This document shows, one piece after another, positions 37,520 through 46,699 of a stretch of 64,000 bases of DNA. Positions within the stretch are counted from its first letter, which is position 1. Each line of letters starts with the position of its first letter. Origin of the DNA: Desulfobacter sp. (lineage in GTDB: Bacteria > Desulfobacterota > Desulfobacteria > Desulfobacterales > Desulfobacteraceae); the NCBI GenBank assembly GCA_028768545.1, contig CP054838.1:1357501-1421500 (forward strand), written 5' to 3'. The notes below the pieces were generated by a model. It was not told the DNA's origin, searched no databases, and was given only the letters and a program-made list of their open reading frames with translations. Position numbers and translations under genes: made by a program.

Positions 37520-38398
37520 ATGATCCGACTCCTTGTGTTTTTTATGTTTGCAATCAGCCTTGTTGGTTTTCCTGCCCGGGCAGATGATTTTGATGATATC
37601 ATGGCCCGGGGCGTTATTCGTCATCTCGGGGTGCCCTATGCCAATTTTGTGACCGGCAGCGGGGATGGACTGGATGCGGATCTGGTCCGATTGTTTGCCG
37701 CCTCTTTGGGCTTGGCATATGAGTATGTGCCCACCACCTGGGAAAAGGCCATTGGTGATCTGACAGGCTATGATATGGTATCCGGTGCCAGGGTGAAGGT
37801 CTGGGGAGATATCCTGGCCAACGGGGTGACCATCCTTGACTGGCGGAAAAAACGGCTCATCTTTTCATATCCGACCTTTCCCTCCCAGGTCTGGCTCATT
37901 GCCCGTGCGGACAGTCCTGTCAAGCCTATTGTGCCGGGGAAGACCATAGCCGAAGATATCCGCCGGGTCATGGCCCTTGTCAAAGGCCGGCAGGTCATGG
38001 GCATGGCCATGACCTGCCTGGAGCCTAAATTGTACGGATTGGAACGCAGCGGTGCACAGCTTCGGTATTTTAAAGGCAGCCTTAATGAGTTGGCCCCTGC
38101 TGTGATCAATAACGAGGTGGGCTTAAGCCTTTTGGATGTCCCTGATGCCCTGGTGGCCCTTGAAAAATGGCCGGGCCTGATCAAGATTATCGGCCCGGTT
38201 TCCCAAAATCAGAACATGGCTGTGGCCGCAAGAAAAACCGCCCCAAAATTGATAGAGGCCTTTAACCGTTTTTTCATGGACCTCTGGCACCAGGGAAAAT
38301 ACCGGTCCATGGTTGAGACCTATTATCCGGTTTTTCCTGCCTACTATCCTCGGTTTTTTGCAGGCCTTCCCGGTTCAGACCCAGGCCCTTTAAAATGA
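37520..38398 (+). CDS. Periplasmic family-3 solute-binding-like sensor protein
   Basis: 292 aa with a signal peptide (MIRLLVFFMFAISLVGFPARA) and an SBP_bac_3-like fold: GVIRHLGVPYANFVTGSGDGLDADLVRLFAASLG and WEKAIGDLTGYDMVSG. No ABC permease or ATPase lies near; instead it overlaps the next hybrid histidine kinase by ATGA, so it most likely presents a ligand to that kinase. Shine-Dalgarno GGAG lies 9 bases before the ATG. Confidence 0.8.
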   Translation: MIRLLVFFMFAISLVGFPARADDFDDIMARGVIRHLGVPYANFVTGSGDGLDADLVRLFAASLGLAYEYVPTTWEKAIGDLTGYDMVSGARVKVWGDILANGVTILDWRKKRLIFSYPTFPSQVWLIARADSPVKPIVPGKTIAEDIRRVMALVKGRQVMGMAMTCLEPKLYGLERSGAQLRYFKGSLNELAPAVINNEVGLSLLDVPDALVALEKWPGLIKIIGPVSQNQNMAVAARKTAPKLIEAFNRFFMDLWHQGKYRSMVETYYPVFPAYYPRFFAGLPGSDPGPLK

Positions 38399-40887
38399 AC
38401 TCCCGCGCCACTGTCAAACACCTGGAAGTCAAACACCTGGCAGCCCTGGTTTTTTGCTGCGGCCTTGCCCTGTTTATCGGGTTTACCCTTACCGGCCAGT
38501 CTCTTTTTTATAAAGAGATGGAAAAGCAACGGGTGGATGCTTTGAAACAGAGCCTGGAAAAAAGGGCCTTTGACCTTCAATATTATTTTTCAGAGCGGGT
38601 TTCCGATCTGGAAAACCTGGGAGATACCCGGGAGCTGAATGCCTATTTTGAAAATATGGCCCTGGGCATGTCCATGAAGTACGGGCTTAAATCAAGTCTT
38701 GTCCATGCTGAAAAACGGTTTCACCTGCTGATAAGATCAAAGACCATTGGCCAGGATCCCATTTATTCACGAATTGTGTTTGTTACGGACCAGGCTCAGG
38801 TGCTCATGGATACCAGGGGAAGGCCTGGTGCTTTTTCCAGCAGGTTTTCCCATTTGATCCGGGCCGGTGAAAAATCACGGCAGATTATGGGGAAAGGCTC
38901 TGACATTTTTGTGTCCCATCCCTTTTATTTTAAGCGGGCATATACCGGGCAATTAATTGCTGTTTTGAACCCTAAGACCATTCAACGCCACCTGGTGTGC
39001 CAGGCAGGTGAATTTGGCGGGGTTTACACCATGACAGCAGGGGCAGAACCTTTGCCGCTTCCCCGTGATATGGGTTTAGACCTGCCGGGCATTGACAATA
39101 TTGACTGGGAAGGGGTGGAAGAAGGCCAGATCCTTGAGTTCAAGGGAAGGTGGAACAATGACCCGGCTTCAAGGATCATTGCCATGAGAGCGCCGGTGTC
39201 AGGTACCCCCTTTTCCATTATCAGTCTGAACCCGTCCGGGGCCATCTCCGGGAAAAGACTTGTGGCGATCATGGCGGCGGTTGCGATTTTTTTGATGGTG
39301 GGTATTTTTTTTATCTGGCGGGCCGCCACCCAGAAATTGATCATGGGGGTTCGGCTGTCAGAGTCCCGGGAAAATGAAAAAAGGTTCAGACATTTGGTGG
39401 AATTTTTACCCATCCCTGTTGTCGAGTACGGGTTTGATCTTAGGGTCAGGTATGCCAACAAAGAGGGCTTGCTTTTTTTGGGGAGTGGTCAAAAAGACGT
39501 TGACAAGGGAATCAAGATCACTGATATCCTGGTGGATTCGGAGCTTTCAAAGGCCCGGGACCATTTTGAGACATTGAAAGATGAAAAAAATCCCGGGCCC
39601 ATTGAGATCAGCTTCAAGCCCGCAGACCGGGATAAAATCTGGGGTATGGTCATTCCAAGTCTGGTCTATGAAAACAATACCTGCATTGGTGTCCGCAGCT
39701 GTTTTATTGACATGACCCGGCGGCGGGAAACAGAACAGGAATCCATTCGAAAGGCTGAGCAGGAAAAATACGCCCTTGTGGGTCAGGTGGCCGGTAAACT
39801 GGCCCATGACTTTAACAATATCCTCGGGGCCATCATGGGCAATGCAGAGCTTTCCCTGATGGACTGCCGTGATGATGAGATCGGCCAGACCCTGAAGATT
39901 ATTTTGGACCAGGCCAATCAGGGGAAAATTTTAACCCAGAACCTGGTGGCCTTTGCCAAGGATCAAGAGATCAAAGAAGAGTATTTTAATATCAATGAAA
40001 AAATAGATCTGGTCCTTACCCTGCTTAAAAAAGAGCTTTTGGGCATTCGAGTCATCAAGGAGTATGAAAAAAATCCTTCTGATCTACTGGCGGATCCCGG
40101 GATGATCGAGCATGCCCTGGTCAATCTTGTTCAGAACGCGGTCCATGCCATGGGCAAAACCCCGGACCCGGAACTTATTGTTGAAACAGCCTTCCGGGAT
40201 TCAAAATTGACCATCTGCGTAAAGGACAACGGATGCGGTATCCCCAGGGATCAGACCGGAGAAATATTTTCTCCCGCATTTACCCTTAAAGGAAGCCGGG
40301 ATGTGACCCAAGCCTATCCCCGTGAGGTTAAAGGGACCGGATACGGCCTGTCCAACGTGAAAAAATATATTGACAAGCACAGGGGACAAATTGATTTTTT
40401 AACCCAGGAGAATCAGGGGAGCCAATTTATGATCATCCTGCCCCTGAATGCCAAAACCTTGCGTGTGGAGACCCCGCCGATTCCGGGTAAAAAAAATATC
40501 ATCCGGAATAAACATATTCTGCTGATAGAGGATGAGGCCGCCATTGCCAATGTATTGGAAAAGATTTTAACTTCTGCCCCATTTTTCCACACCGTTAAAA
40601 GGGCCGGGGACGGGGCTTTGGCCATGGAGTTGTTTGCCAACAACTCTTTTGATCTGGTCAGTCTGGATTATATTCTGCCGGGCCAAATCAACGGACTGGA
40701 GGTCTATACCCATATCCGTAAAACAAACAAAACCCTGCCCGTGGTGTTTATCTCCGGAAATATCCGGTTTCTGGAATCCATGGATGTTCTCAAGGCAAAA
40801 GATGAGTATATGGATCATTTGCCCAAACCCTTTGACAACCAGGCCTATGCCCGCAAGATTAACGGCTGGCTTGACCGTGATAAATAG
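38395..40887 (+). CDS. Hybrid sensor histidine kinase with C-terminal receiver
   Basis: 830 aa. Membrane helix 1 (about 14-36), a periplasmic sensor region (about 40-295, Cache-like), helix 2 (about 296-316), PAS (about 330-440, FRHLVEFLPIPVVEYGFDLRV), HisKA with GKLAHDFNNILGAIMGN, HATPase with NLVQNAVHAM, DNGCGIP and GTGYGLSNVKKY, then a receiver domain with phosphoacceptor in LVSLDYILPGQING and Lys in LPKPFDNQ. It overlaps the binding-protein gene and its TAG stop is followed, 18 bases later and in the same frame, by the M24 peptidase gene. Confidence 0.92.
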   Translation: MNSRATVKHLEVKHLAALVFCCGLALFIGFTLTGQSLFYKEMEKQRVDALKQSLEKRAFDLQYYFSERVSDLENLGDTRELNAYFENMALGMSMKYGLKSSLVHAEKRFHLLIRSKTIGQDPIYSRIVFVTDQAQVLMDTRGRPGAFSSRFSHLIRAGEKSRQIMGKGSDIFVSHPFYFKRAYTGQLIAVLNPKTIQRHLVCQAGEFGGVYTMTAGAEPLPLPRDMGLDLPGIDNIDWEGVEEGQILEFKGRWNNDPASRIIAMRAPVSGTPFSIISLNPSGAISGKRLVAIMAAVAIFLMVGIFFIWRAATQKLIMGVRLSESRENEKRFRHLVEFLPIPVVEYGFDLRVRYANKEGLLFLGSGQKDVDKGIKITDILVDSELSKARDHFETLKDEKNPGPIEISFKPADRDKIWGMVIPSLVYENNTCIGVRSCFIDMTRRRETEQESIRKAEQEKYALVGQVAGKLAHDFNNILGAIMGNAELSLMDCRDDEIGQTLKIILDQANQGKILTQNLVAFAKDQEIKEEYFNINEKIDLVLTLLKKELLGIRVIKEYEKNPSDLLADPGMIEHALVNLVQNAVHAMGKTPDPELIVETAFRDSKLTICVKDNGCGIPRDQTGEIFSPAFTLKGSRDVTQAYPREVKGTGYGLSNVKKYIDKHRGQIDFLTQENQGSQFMIILPLNAKTLRVETPPIPGKKNIIRNKHILLIEDEAAIANVLEKILTSAPFFHTVKRAGDGALAMELFANNSFDLVSLDYILPGQINGLEVYTHIRKTNKTLPVVFISGNIRFLESMDVLKAKDEYMDHLPKPFDNQAYARKINGWLDRDK

Positions 40888-40905
40888 AGGCTGACAAGAT
40901 TTTTT

Positions 40906-42114
40906 ATGAAAGACAATTTGTTCCCTTTGGATCTTATACCGGCGTCTGAAATATCCTCTAGGATTGCGAGTTTGAAATTTCAGATGGAAAAGGCAGGCAT
41001 GGACGGGGTCTTTTTAACCCATAGGCCTGATTATTACTATTTTTCAGGTACGGCCCAGGATGCCTGGCTTTATCTTTCCCTGGACCATGATCCGCTTATT
41101 TTTGTCCGGCGGTATCTGCCAAGGGCGGTTTCAGAAACCAGGGTTGGCCATATCGTCCCTGTCCATTCGGTCACAGACATCCCTGATTTCATAAAGGAGA
41201 GCCACGGCAGATTGCCTGAAAAAATGGGCCTTGCCTTTGATCTGGTTCCGGTCCGGGATTTTAAGTTTTTTCAGTCCTTATTTTTCGGCACCCAGTTTCT
41301 GGATGCAACCCCGCTGGTGGAAGCGTGCAGAAGTATCAAGTCCGATTATGAGATTCAACAAATGGAAAAGGTTGCCAACATTTCCCAAGAGATATTTAAC
41401 TTTATCCATCGTCATCTGACCCCGGGTGTCAGGGAGACTGATTTTTCAGGAACCATTGAGGCCTTTGCCCGGACCCTGGGGCATTCCGGCCGGATACAGA
41501 TGCGCCATTACAGGGCAGAAGGGTTTTCATTTCATCTGATGAGCGGGGCCTCCGGGGGATTGCCCGGCGCTCTGGATTCGCCGGTCTGCGGCACAGGTGT
41601 CTGCACGGCCTATCCTTTTGGGGCCGGCCCGAAAGTTATCCGGGAAAATGAACCCGTACTCGTTGATTTCGCCACCATGGCCCATGGGTATCACATGGAC
41701 GAATCCAGAATGTTTGTTGCAGGTGAGATGGCGGCAACTGCCCAGGGGGCCAGCCAGGCCGCCATTGATATTCTTTTTCATATCAAGGATATGATCAAGC
41801 CCGGTGCCTCGATCAAGCAGGTATTTTCAGGATCAGAGGCGTTGGCCCTCAAAAAGGGGTATGCAGACGCTTACCTGGGGATTCCCGGTCTAAAATCCAG
41901 ATTTGTGGGGCACGGCATTGGCCTGGAACTTGTGGAAAACCCCATCCTGGCCAAGGGCAGGACCCAGGAATTTGTGCCTGGAATGGTCTTTGCCGTTGAA
42001 CCCAAGTTTATTTTTAAAGATCAATTTGCCGCTGGCATTGAAAGCGTTATTCTGGTGACTGAAGAGGGCAGCCGGTTTTTAAGCCGGACGCCCAACAAGG
42101 TGTTCAGAATTTAG
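40906..42114 (+). CDS. M24-family metallopeptidase (Xaa-Pro aminopeptidase-like)
   Basis: 402 aa. The N-terminal creatinase-like domain (FLTHRPDYYYFSGTAQDAWL) precedes the pita-bread domain with the five metal ligands: Asp in VLVDFATMAHGYHMDESR (two Asp), His in FVGHGIGLELVENP, Glu in MVFAVEPKF and Glu in AGIESVILVTEEG. Cytoplasmic, probably cleaves X-Pro dipeptides. It follows the hybrid kinase closely and may be cotranscribed. Intact. Confidence 0.92.
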   Translation: MKDNLFPLDLIPASEISSRIASLKFQMEKAGMDGVFLTHRPDYYYFSGTAQDAWLYLSLDHDPLIFVRRYLPRAVSETRVGHIVPVHSVTDIPDFIKESHGRLPEKMGLAFDLVPVRDFKFFQSLFFGTQFLDATPLVEACRSIKSDYEIQQMEKVANISQEIFNFIHRHLTPGVRETDFSGTIEAFARTLGHSGRIQMRHYRAEGFSFHLMSGASGGLPGALDSPVCGTGVCTAYPFGAGPKVIRENEPVLVDFATMAHGYHMDESRMFVAGEMAATAQGASQAAIDILFHIKDMIKPGASIKQVFSGSEALALKKGYADAYLGIPGLKSRFVGHGIGLELVENPILAKGRTQEFVPGMVFAVEPKFIFKDQFAAGIESVILVTEEGSRFLSRTPNKVFRI

Positions 42115-42128
42115 GATGGGGGTGTGTA

Positions 42129-42494
42129 TCAGGGAAAAGCCGCCCAGGACTGAAAAAGCAGCGCCAGGCCTGTGACAAGATTCAAGTAGATGATTAAATT
42201 GGAGATCCCCCGGTTAAACCGGTCTTTCTTTTTGAAGACAAGCTTGTGGACAATAAAGGGAAGCAAGCCTGAAACGCCTGTAATTGCGGCCAGGATAATG
42301 CCGGAAACAGATTTTTTTTCCACCTCAATGACCCCGTAAAAAAGCAGGATGATGATGGGAAGATGCATGAGGAGAAAACCGGAAATTTTCCCGGGCAGTT
42401 TTAAGATCTCCCATTCTTTTTCATAGGCCGATTCAATTTCATGGAGCAATAACAAGGTTGCATTTAAAATATAGACCAGAGTGAAAACATCCAT
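42129..42494 (-). CDS. Small membrane protein (DUF6713-like)
   Basis: 121 aa, starting MDVFTLVYILNATLLLLHEIESAYEKEWEIL (in two runs), with four predicted helices. The HEIESAYxKEW motif in helix 1 marks a small family of uncharacterised membrane proteins that I associate with DUF6713. ATG at 42494 follows AAAGGACAGG. It lies after ackA on the same strand with a strong hairpin between. Function unknown. Confidence 0.65.
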   Translation of the reverse strand: MDVFTLVYILNATLLLLHEIESAYEKEWEILKLPGKISGFLLMHLPIIILLFYGVIEVEKKSVSGIILAAITGVSGLLPFIVHKLVFKKKDRFNRGISNLIIYLNLVTGLALLFQSWAAFP

Positions 42495-42529
42495 TGCCTG
42501 TCCTTTTTTATTGGATCCGTGACCATGGG

Positions 42530-42557
42530 CAGCGCCTGGTGCCGGCACCAGGCGCTG
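42530..42557. terminator. 28-bp perfect palindrome after ackA
   Basis: CAGCGCCTGGTGCC is followed by its exact reverse complement. On the + strand a gtattttt stretch follows; on the - strand, the direction of ackA, no T run follows, so it may act as a processing or stabilising hairpin between ackA and the small membrane protein gene. Confidence 0.6.
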
Positions 42558-42581
42558 GTATTTTTCTATGAACAGGGGGTT

Positions 42582-43757
42582 TTAGGCCTTTAAAACCTCC
42601 TGGGTCTCAATGGCGATCTGCTGCTCTTCGTCCGTGGGCACCACCCAGACCTGAACTTGGCTCTTGGGTCCGTGAATGGCATGGGCCTGGGGATTTCTTT
42701 GGACATTTTTTCTTTCATCAATGTCAATGCCTAAAAATGACAGGCCGTCCAGGGCTTTGGCCCGGACGATTTCATCATTTTCCCCCACCCCTGCCGTAAA
42801 GACCAGGCCGTCCACCCGTCCGAGCACCGCGGCATAGGCCCCAATGTATTTTTTAATCTGAAGGGCAAACATGTCAAGGGCCAGGGCTGCCTGAAGGTTG
42901 CCTTTGCCTGCCTGATCATGGATGTCCCTTAAATCATTGTAACCGCAGATCCCTTTGAGTCCGCTTTTTTTATTGAGAACATCATCCATCTCTTTCTGGC
43001 TTAAGCCGGTATGGGTCATGAGAAATCCGAAAATTGCAGGATCCAGGTCTCCGCATCTTGTGCCCATCATTACCCCGGCAAGGGGGGTCATGCCCATGGA
43101 GGTATCTTTGCACTCCCCCTTTTCAACGGCGCAGATCGAGCATCCATTGCCCAGGTGGAGGGTGATGAGGTTCACCTCATCCGCAGCTTTGCCCATGAGC
43201 CTTGCGGCCTCTTTGGCCACATATTTGTGTGAGGTGCCGTGGAATCCGTATTTTCTGACCCTGTGTTCGGTATAGTATTCATAGGGCAGCGCGTAGAGAT
43301 AGGCTTTTTCCGGGATGGTCTGGTGGAAGTTGGTGTCAAACACCGCCACCTGGGGTTTGCCCGGAAACAAGGCTTCAGCCACACAAATTCCGGTGAGGTT
43401 GGGGGGATTGTGAAGGGGGGCTAAAGGATTGTTGGCCTCAATGGCGTTTTTGACATCCTGGGTAATCAAGGTGGCGCATTTGAAGGTCTCCCCCCCCTGG
43501 ACCACCCGATGGCCGATGGCGTCGATTTTCTGGGTGATCAGCTCTGCCATTAGGTGCATGGCAGCCTTATGATCGGGAATGGCACGGGATATTTCCTGTT
43601 TTTGAACCTGGCCGTTTTCATATTGTTTGTGGGTTAATTTTCCCTTGGATTCGCCGATTCTTTCCACGACCCCGCCGGTGACGGCCCGGGTGTTGTTCAT
43701 GTCAAATAGTTGATACTTAAGGGAGGATGACCCTGTATTAATGATCAGAATATTCAT
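42582..43757 (-). CDS. ackA: Acetate kinase
   Basis: AckA interconverts acetate + ATP and acetyl phosphate + ADP. The 391-aa protein has NTGSSSLKYQLF, the catalytic region FDTNFHQTIPEKAYLYALP, GFHGTSHKYV, LHLGNGCSICAVEKG, PLAGVMMGTRCGDLDPAI and TAGVGENDEIVRA. The second motif has T-N-F-H-Q, as in all active enzymes. No phosphotransacetylase gene lies near; gntR is upstream on the same strand (52-base gap), so ackA may share its operon. Confidence 0.97.
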   Translation of the reverse strand: MNILIINTGSSSLKYQLFDMNNTRAVTGGVVERIGESKGKLTHKQYENGQVQKQEISRAIPDHKAAMHLMAELITQKIDAIGHRVVQGGETFKCATLITQDVKNAIEANNPLAPLHNPPNLTGICVAEALFPGKPQVAVFDTNFHQTIPEKAYLYALPYEYYTEHRVRKYGFHGTSHKYVAKEAARLMGKAADEVNLITLHLGNGCSICAVEKGECKDTSMGMTPLAGVMMGTRCGDLDPAIFGFLMTHTGLSQKEMDDVLNKKSGLKGICGYNDLRDIHDQAGKGNLQAALALDMFALQIKKYIGAYAAVLGRVDGLVFTAGVGENDEIVRAKALDGLSFLGIDIDERKNVQRNPQAHAIHGPKSQVQVWVVPTDEEQQIAIETQEVLKA

Positions 43758-43809
43758 GATCTTTCCTTGAATTTATGTGGTTAAGTGGTACAGACCTTGT
43801 GTCCGGCAA

Positions 43810-44511
43810 TTATGTTTCATTGCCGGAGGTGGCGTAAAATTGTTTGATATAGGATTCTTGAACCTTGTAGGACCAGTGAATGTCTTTGAGAACCCCGGCC
43901 GCTGCTTCTGGGTTCTTTTGTTTGAGAAATTCAATATACTGGTCATGCTCGTCGCAATTTCTCATTTCCCATTCCGGGATATAGCTTTGTCCCTGAAAAT
44001 CATAGAGCCTGTGTTTGATGGGAAGGATAAATTTTTCCAGCAAAGGGTTGTCAGACAGATGATTGATCACATCGTGGAAGGCCAGGTTGGTTTTGAACAG
44101 GTTTGAAAAATTGTCATTTTCAATATCTTTGCGCATCTGCTGGTTCAGCCGTTCCAGCCGGGTGATCTGGGCCGGCTTTATCCTGTGGTAGGTGTCCAGT
44201 ACAATGGCGGCTTCAATAATACCGATACTGTCATAGGCATTTTTTACATCTTCAAGGGTCAGGGCATTGACCATGACCCCCCGTCTGGGCAGGATGGTGA
44301 CAAAGCCTTCCAGCTCAAGGTGGATCAGGGCGTCCCTCAAGGGTGTCTTGCTGATGCCCAGCTGCTGGGCAATTTTATTGAGGTTGATGGCCGAGCCCGG
44401 AACCAGAATTCCTGTGACCATTTCCGTTCTCAGGTATTCATAGACCTGTTCCCTCAATGATAAGATATTTAACCGTGGTTTCATTCTTTGCTGCTGCCCT
44501 TTTTTTTCCAT
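43810..44511 (-). CDS. GntR-family regulator (FadR/FCD type)
   Basis: 233 aa (225 if the internal ATG at 44484 is used). Winged helix with LREQVYEYLRTEMVTGILVPGSAINLNKIAQQLGISKTPLRDALIHLE in typical order, then an all-helical FCD ligand domain (FHDVINHLSDNPLLEKF and HDQYIEFLKQKNPEAAAG, with the His/Asp residues of a metal site). Such regulators usually bind organic acids. A strong inverted repeat lies 75 bases upstream, and the divergent gene is an AEC transporter, the likely target. Confidence 0.9.
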   Translation of the reverse strand: MEKKGQQQRMKPRLNILSLREQVYEYLRTEMVTGILVPGSAINLNKIAQQLGISKTPLRDALIHLELEGFVTILPRRGVMVNALTLEDVKNAYDSIGIIEAAIVLDTYHRIKPAQITRLERLNQQMRKDIENDNFSNLFKTNLAFHDVINHLSDNPLLEKFILPIKHRLYDFQGQSYIPEWEMRNCDEHDQYIEFLKQKNPEAAAGVLKDIHWSYKVQESYIKQFYATSGNET

Positions 44512-44585
44512 GCCAAATGCTCTTTTTTATATATGAATTCAAGAATTCCGTCAAATGGGGGCAGGTTTTACCCCCAGTTTAAATT

Positions 44586-44615
44586 ATCTGATATCTAATA
44601 TATCAGATATCAGAT
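44586..44615. promoter_or_regulatory. Probable GntR operator
   Basis: ATCTGATATCT (44586-44596) and AGATATCAGAT (44605-44615) are perfect 11-bp arms with an 8-base spacer that itself continues the ATAT pattern. It lies in the region shared by the divergent gntR and AEC genes. Confidence 0.75.
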
Positions 44616-44734
44616 GCCGGTCAAGTGAATTGTTCCCCTTCCTGGCCTTAAAATTAATCGTATTGGTTGAATTTGGCAGGGCAACAGAGGTATAGTCTGG
44701 TGGATAAAAAATTAAAAATAAAAAAAGGCAGACC

Positions 44735-45649
44735 ATGATTATTCTCAACACCCTTTTTCCTTTGTTTGCGCTCCTGGTGCTGGGCTGTCTGCTCAAATCC
44801 AAGGGGCTGACCTCAGATCTTTTTTTAAAGACTTCGGATAAACTGGTCTACTATATCTTTTTTCCTGTGATGCTTTTCTGGAAGGTGGTGGGATCTTCCA
44901 CCACGGCCCAGTCCAGTACAGGGCTCTGCCTGGCCGGGATTCTGGCCGTGGGTTTGGTGTTTATATTCAGCCTGATTTTTATCCGAAAAAGAAAGGTGAT
45001 TGGGTTCGAGGCCGGCTCTTTTTCCCAGGCCTGTTTTCGGTTCAACACCTACATCGGCATGGCCATTGTCCTGGAAACTTTGGGGCAGGAAGGGGTGAGG
45101 CATTTTGGGATTCTTATCGGGTTTCTCATACCGGCCATCAATGTGATGGCGGTTTCGGTTCTGATCTGGTATTCCAACCAGACCCTGCCCCTGGGAGAAA
45201 AAGCCTATTTTTTTCTCAGGGCCCTGGCCTTAAACCCATTGATCCTCGGATGTGTAGGCGGTGTTATCGTATCCAGAATCCAGGTGGAAATCCCTATTTT
45301 CCTCAACAACACCTTTGCCCTGGTCTCCTCTGTAACCCTGCCTTTGGCACTGATTTCCATTGGCGGCACCTTGAGTTTTGCAGGGCTTGCCAGGTACAAA
45401 ACCCAAGCCCTTGCGGCATCCTGTTTCAAGCTGTTGGTTCTGCCTTTGACCGGATTTGCCATGCTCAAGGTGTTTGGGGTGGAAGGGGTTGCCTTTAAAA
45501 CCGGGATGATCTTTTTCTGCCTGCCTACCTCAACCGCCCTGTATGTGCTGTCAACCCAGCTGAACTCAGATCTTGAGCTGGCATCAACCGCCATCATGGT
45601 CTCTACCATGCTGTCTTTTGGTTCATTGTCCGTGGCCCTGGTATTATAG
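44735..45649 (+). CDS. AEC-family transporter (auxin efflux carrier type)
   Basis: 304 aa, ten predicted helices in two inverted halves. MIILNTLFPLFALLVLGCLLK opens helix 1; the crossing-helix motifs PVMLFWKVV and STMLSFGSLSVALVL are seen. Bacterial AEC members export or import malonate, malate and like acids. It lies divergent from the gntR-ackA pair with the operator between, so a role in organic-acid flux is a fair guess. Intact. Confidence 0.85.
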   Translation: MIILNTLFPLFALLVLGCLLKSKGLTSDLFLKTSDKLVYYIFFPVMLFWKVVGSSTTAQSSTGLCLAGILAVGLVFIFSLIFIRKRKVIGFEAGSFSQACFRFNTYIGMAIVLETLGQEGVRHFGILIGFLIPAINVMAVSVLIWYSNQTLPLGEKAYFFLRALALNPLILGCVGGVIVSRIQVEIPIFLNNTFALVSSVTLPLALISIGGTLSFAGLARYKTQALAASCFKLLVLPLTGFAMLKVFGVEGVAFKTGMIFFCLPTSTALYVLSTQLNSDLELASTAIMVSTMLSFGSLSVALVL

Positions 45650-45817
45650 CTCGACTATGCGGGATAGGCACGCTTTGGAATGGGGTGCTTAAATTCTGAC
45701 CTGTTCAGCCGGATTCAGCCACAAAAAAAACAAAATATCAAATGCCTTTAACATTTCGCAAGTTTTGATTTTTTGTAAGAATGAATCCGGCCGAATGACG
45801 ATTTTCAGTTCAGGCCT

Positions 45818-46426
45818 TTAGTCAATGGACGACCTGCAGTTCAGGGTATTGAGGGTGGTCTCTTTCATGAACCTGGCAACCTCTTGAATGGTTTCCGGAT
45901 CATCAATTGAATTTCTCAAGATGCCGAACCCTTCTGACAGGGCCAGGATTTTGGCGGCGGCTTTTGCCTTGTCTTCCACGCTGGCAAGTCCCGTGTTTTC
46001 CCATCCTTGGATTTCTTTCACACCAAAGTCAATGAATTTGATCATCATGGCCTTGATCTTTTCCCTGATCTGGTCATCTCGAAAGCCCATGGCGTAGCAG
46101 GACCAGAACACGGCATCCCTCTGGGGAAGTGTGCCGCTGGTGTCAAAGAGGATTTCCATAAGGCTTTCCATCCTCTCCTTGGGAGTGGTCAAAGTCTCCA
46201 GTTCTTTGAGATACTGGTTCATGGAGGATTGGTAGAGAAAATCCACCATTTCCATGATCAGCCCTTCTTTACTTTTGAAATAATGGATGATCAGTCCAGA
46301 GTTTACGCCCATCCGTTTGGCAATCTTGCCGATGGTCATTCCTTTAAAGCCTTCTTCTTCAACGACTTTATAGGTATGTCTCAGAATTTCAGGTTTTCTG
46401 ATATGTGATATGCTTTTTCGACCCAT
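45818..46426 (-). CDS. TetR-family transcriptional regulator
   Basis: 202 aa. N-terminal helix-turn-helix EEGFKGMTIGKIAKRMGVNSGLIIHYFKSKEGLIMEMVDFLY in standard order, then a helical ligand domain with a BetI-like C-terminal part (FWSCYAMGFRDDQIREKIKAMM, AKILALSEGFGILRNSIDDPE). It lies downstream of cooS on the same strand, behind a terminator, and carries its own upstream region. Target unknown. Confidence 0.9.
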   Translation of the reverse strand: MGRKSISHIRKPEILRHTYKVVEEEGFKGMTIGKIAKRMGVNSGLIIHYFKSKEGLIMEMVDFLYQSSMNQYLKELETLTTPKERMESLMEILFDTSGTLPQRDAVFWSCYAMGFRDDQIREKIKAMMIKFIDFGVKEIQGWENTGLASVEDKAKAAAKILALSEGFGILRNSIDDPETIQEVARFMKETTLNTLNCRSSID

Positions 46427-46633
46427 TTAGTATATTACCTTGTTTTTATTGTCTTAACGCTAATCAATATAATATATGAACCCCGGCCAGGGTTGTCAAA
46501 CCTTTTATTGGATTCCCCCAGGCCGGGGAAAGGACCTTATTCCATCACAATCTCTTGTTCGGGGCCCATGGGTTAAAAAAGCCTTTATATTTCTTGTGCT
46601 TAAAAAAACTGCTCTTAAAAATTTTATCCTGAA

Positions 46634-46666
46634 CCAGGGCCCTGTGATAAAAATTCAGGGCCCTGG
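46634..46666 (-). terminator. Hairpin downstream of cooS
   Basis: CCAGGGCCCTG and CAGGGCCCTGG form a perfect 11-bp stem with an 11-base loop, 34 bases after the cooS stop. On the minus strand an AT-rich tract with a T run follows at some distance. Confidence 0.7.
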
Positions 46667-46699
46667 CAGGTATCTGTTTTATTTGAGGCAGGGCCGGGA

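Noticed and set aside
40885-40908. Hybrid kinase TAG is followed in the same frame by the M24 peptidase, so TAG decoding would give a fusion.
   Set aside because: A peptidase fused to a receiver domain makes little sense and the peptidase has its own start; one in three gene pairs shares a frame by chance.
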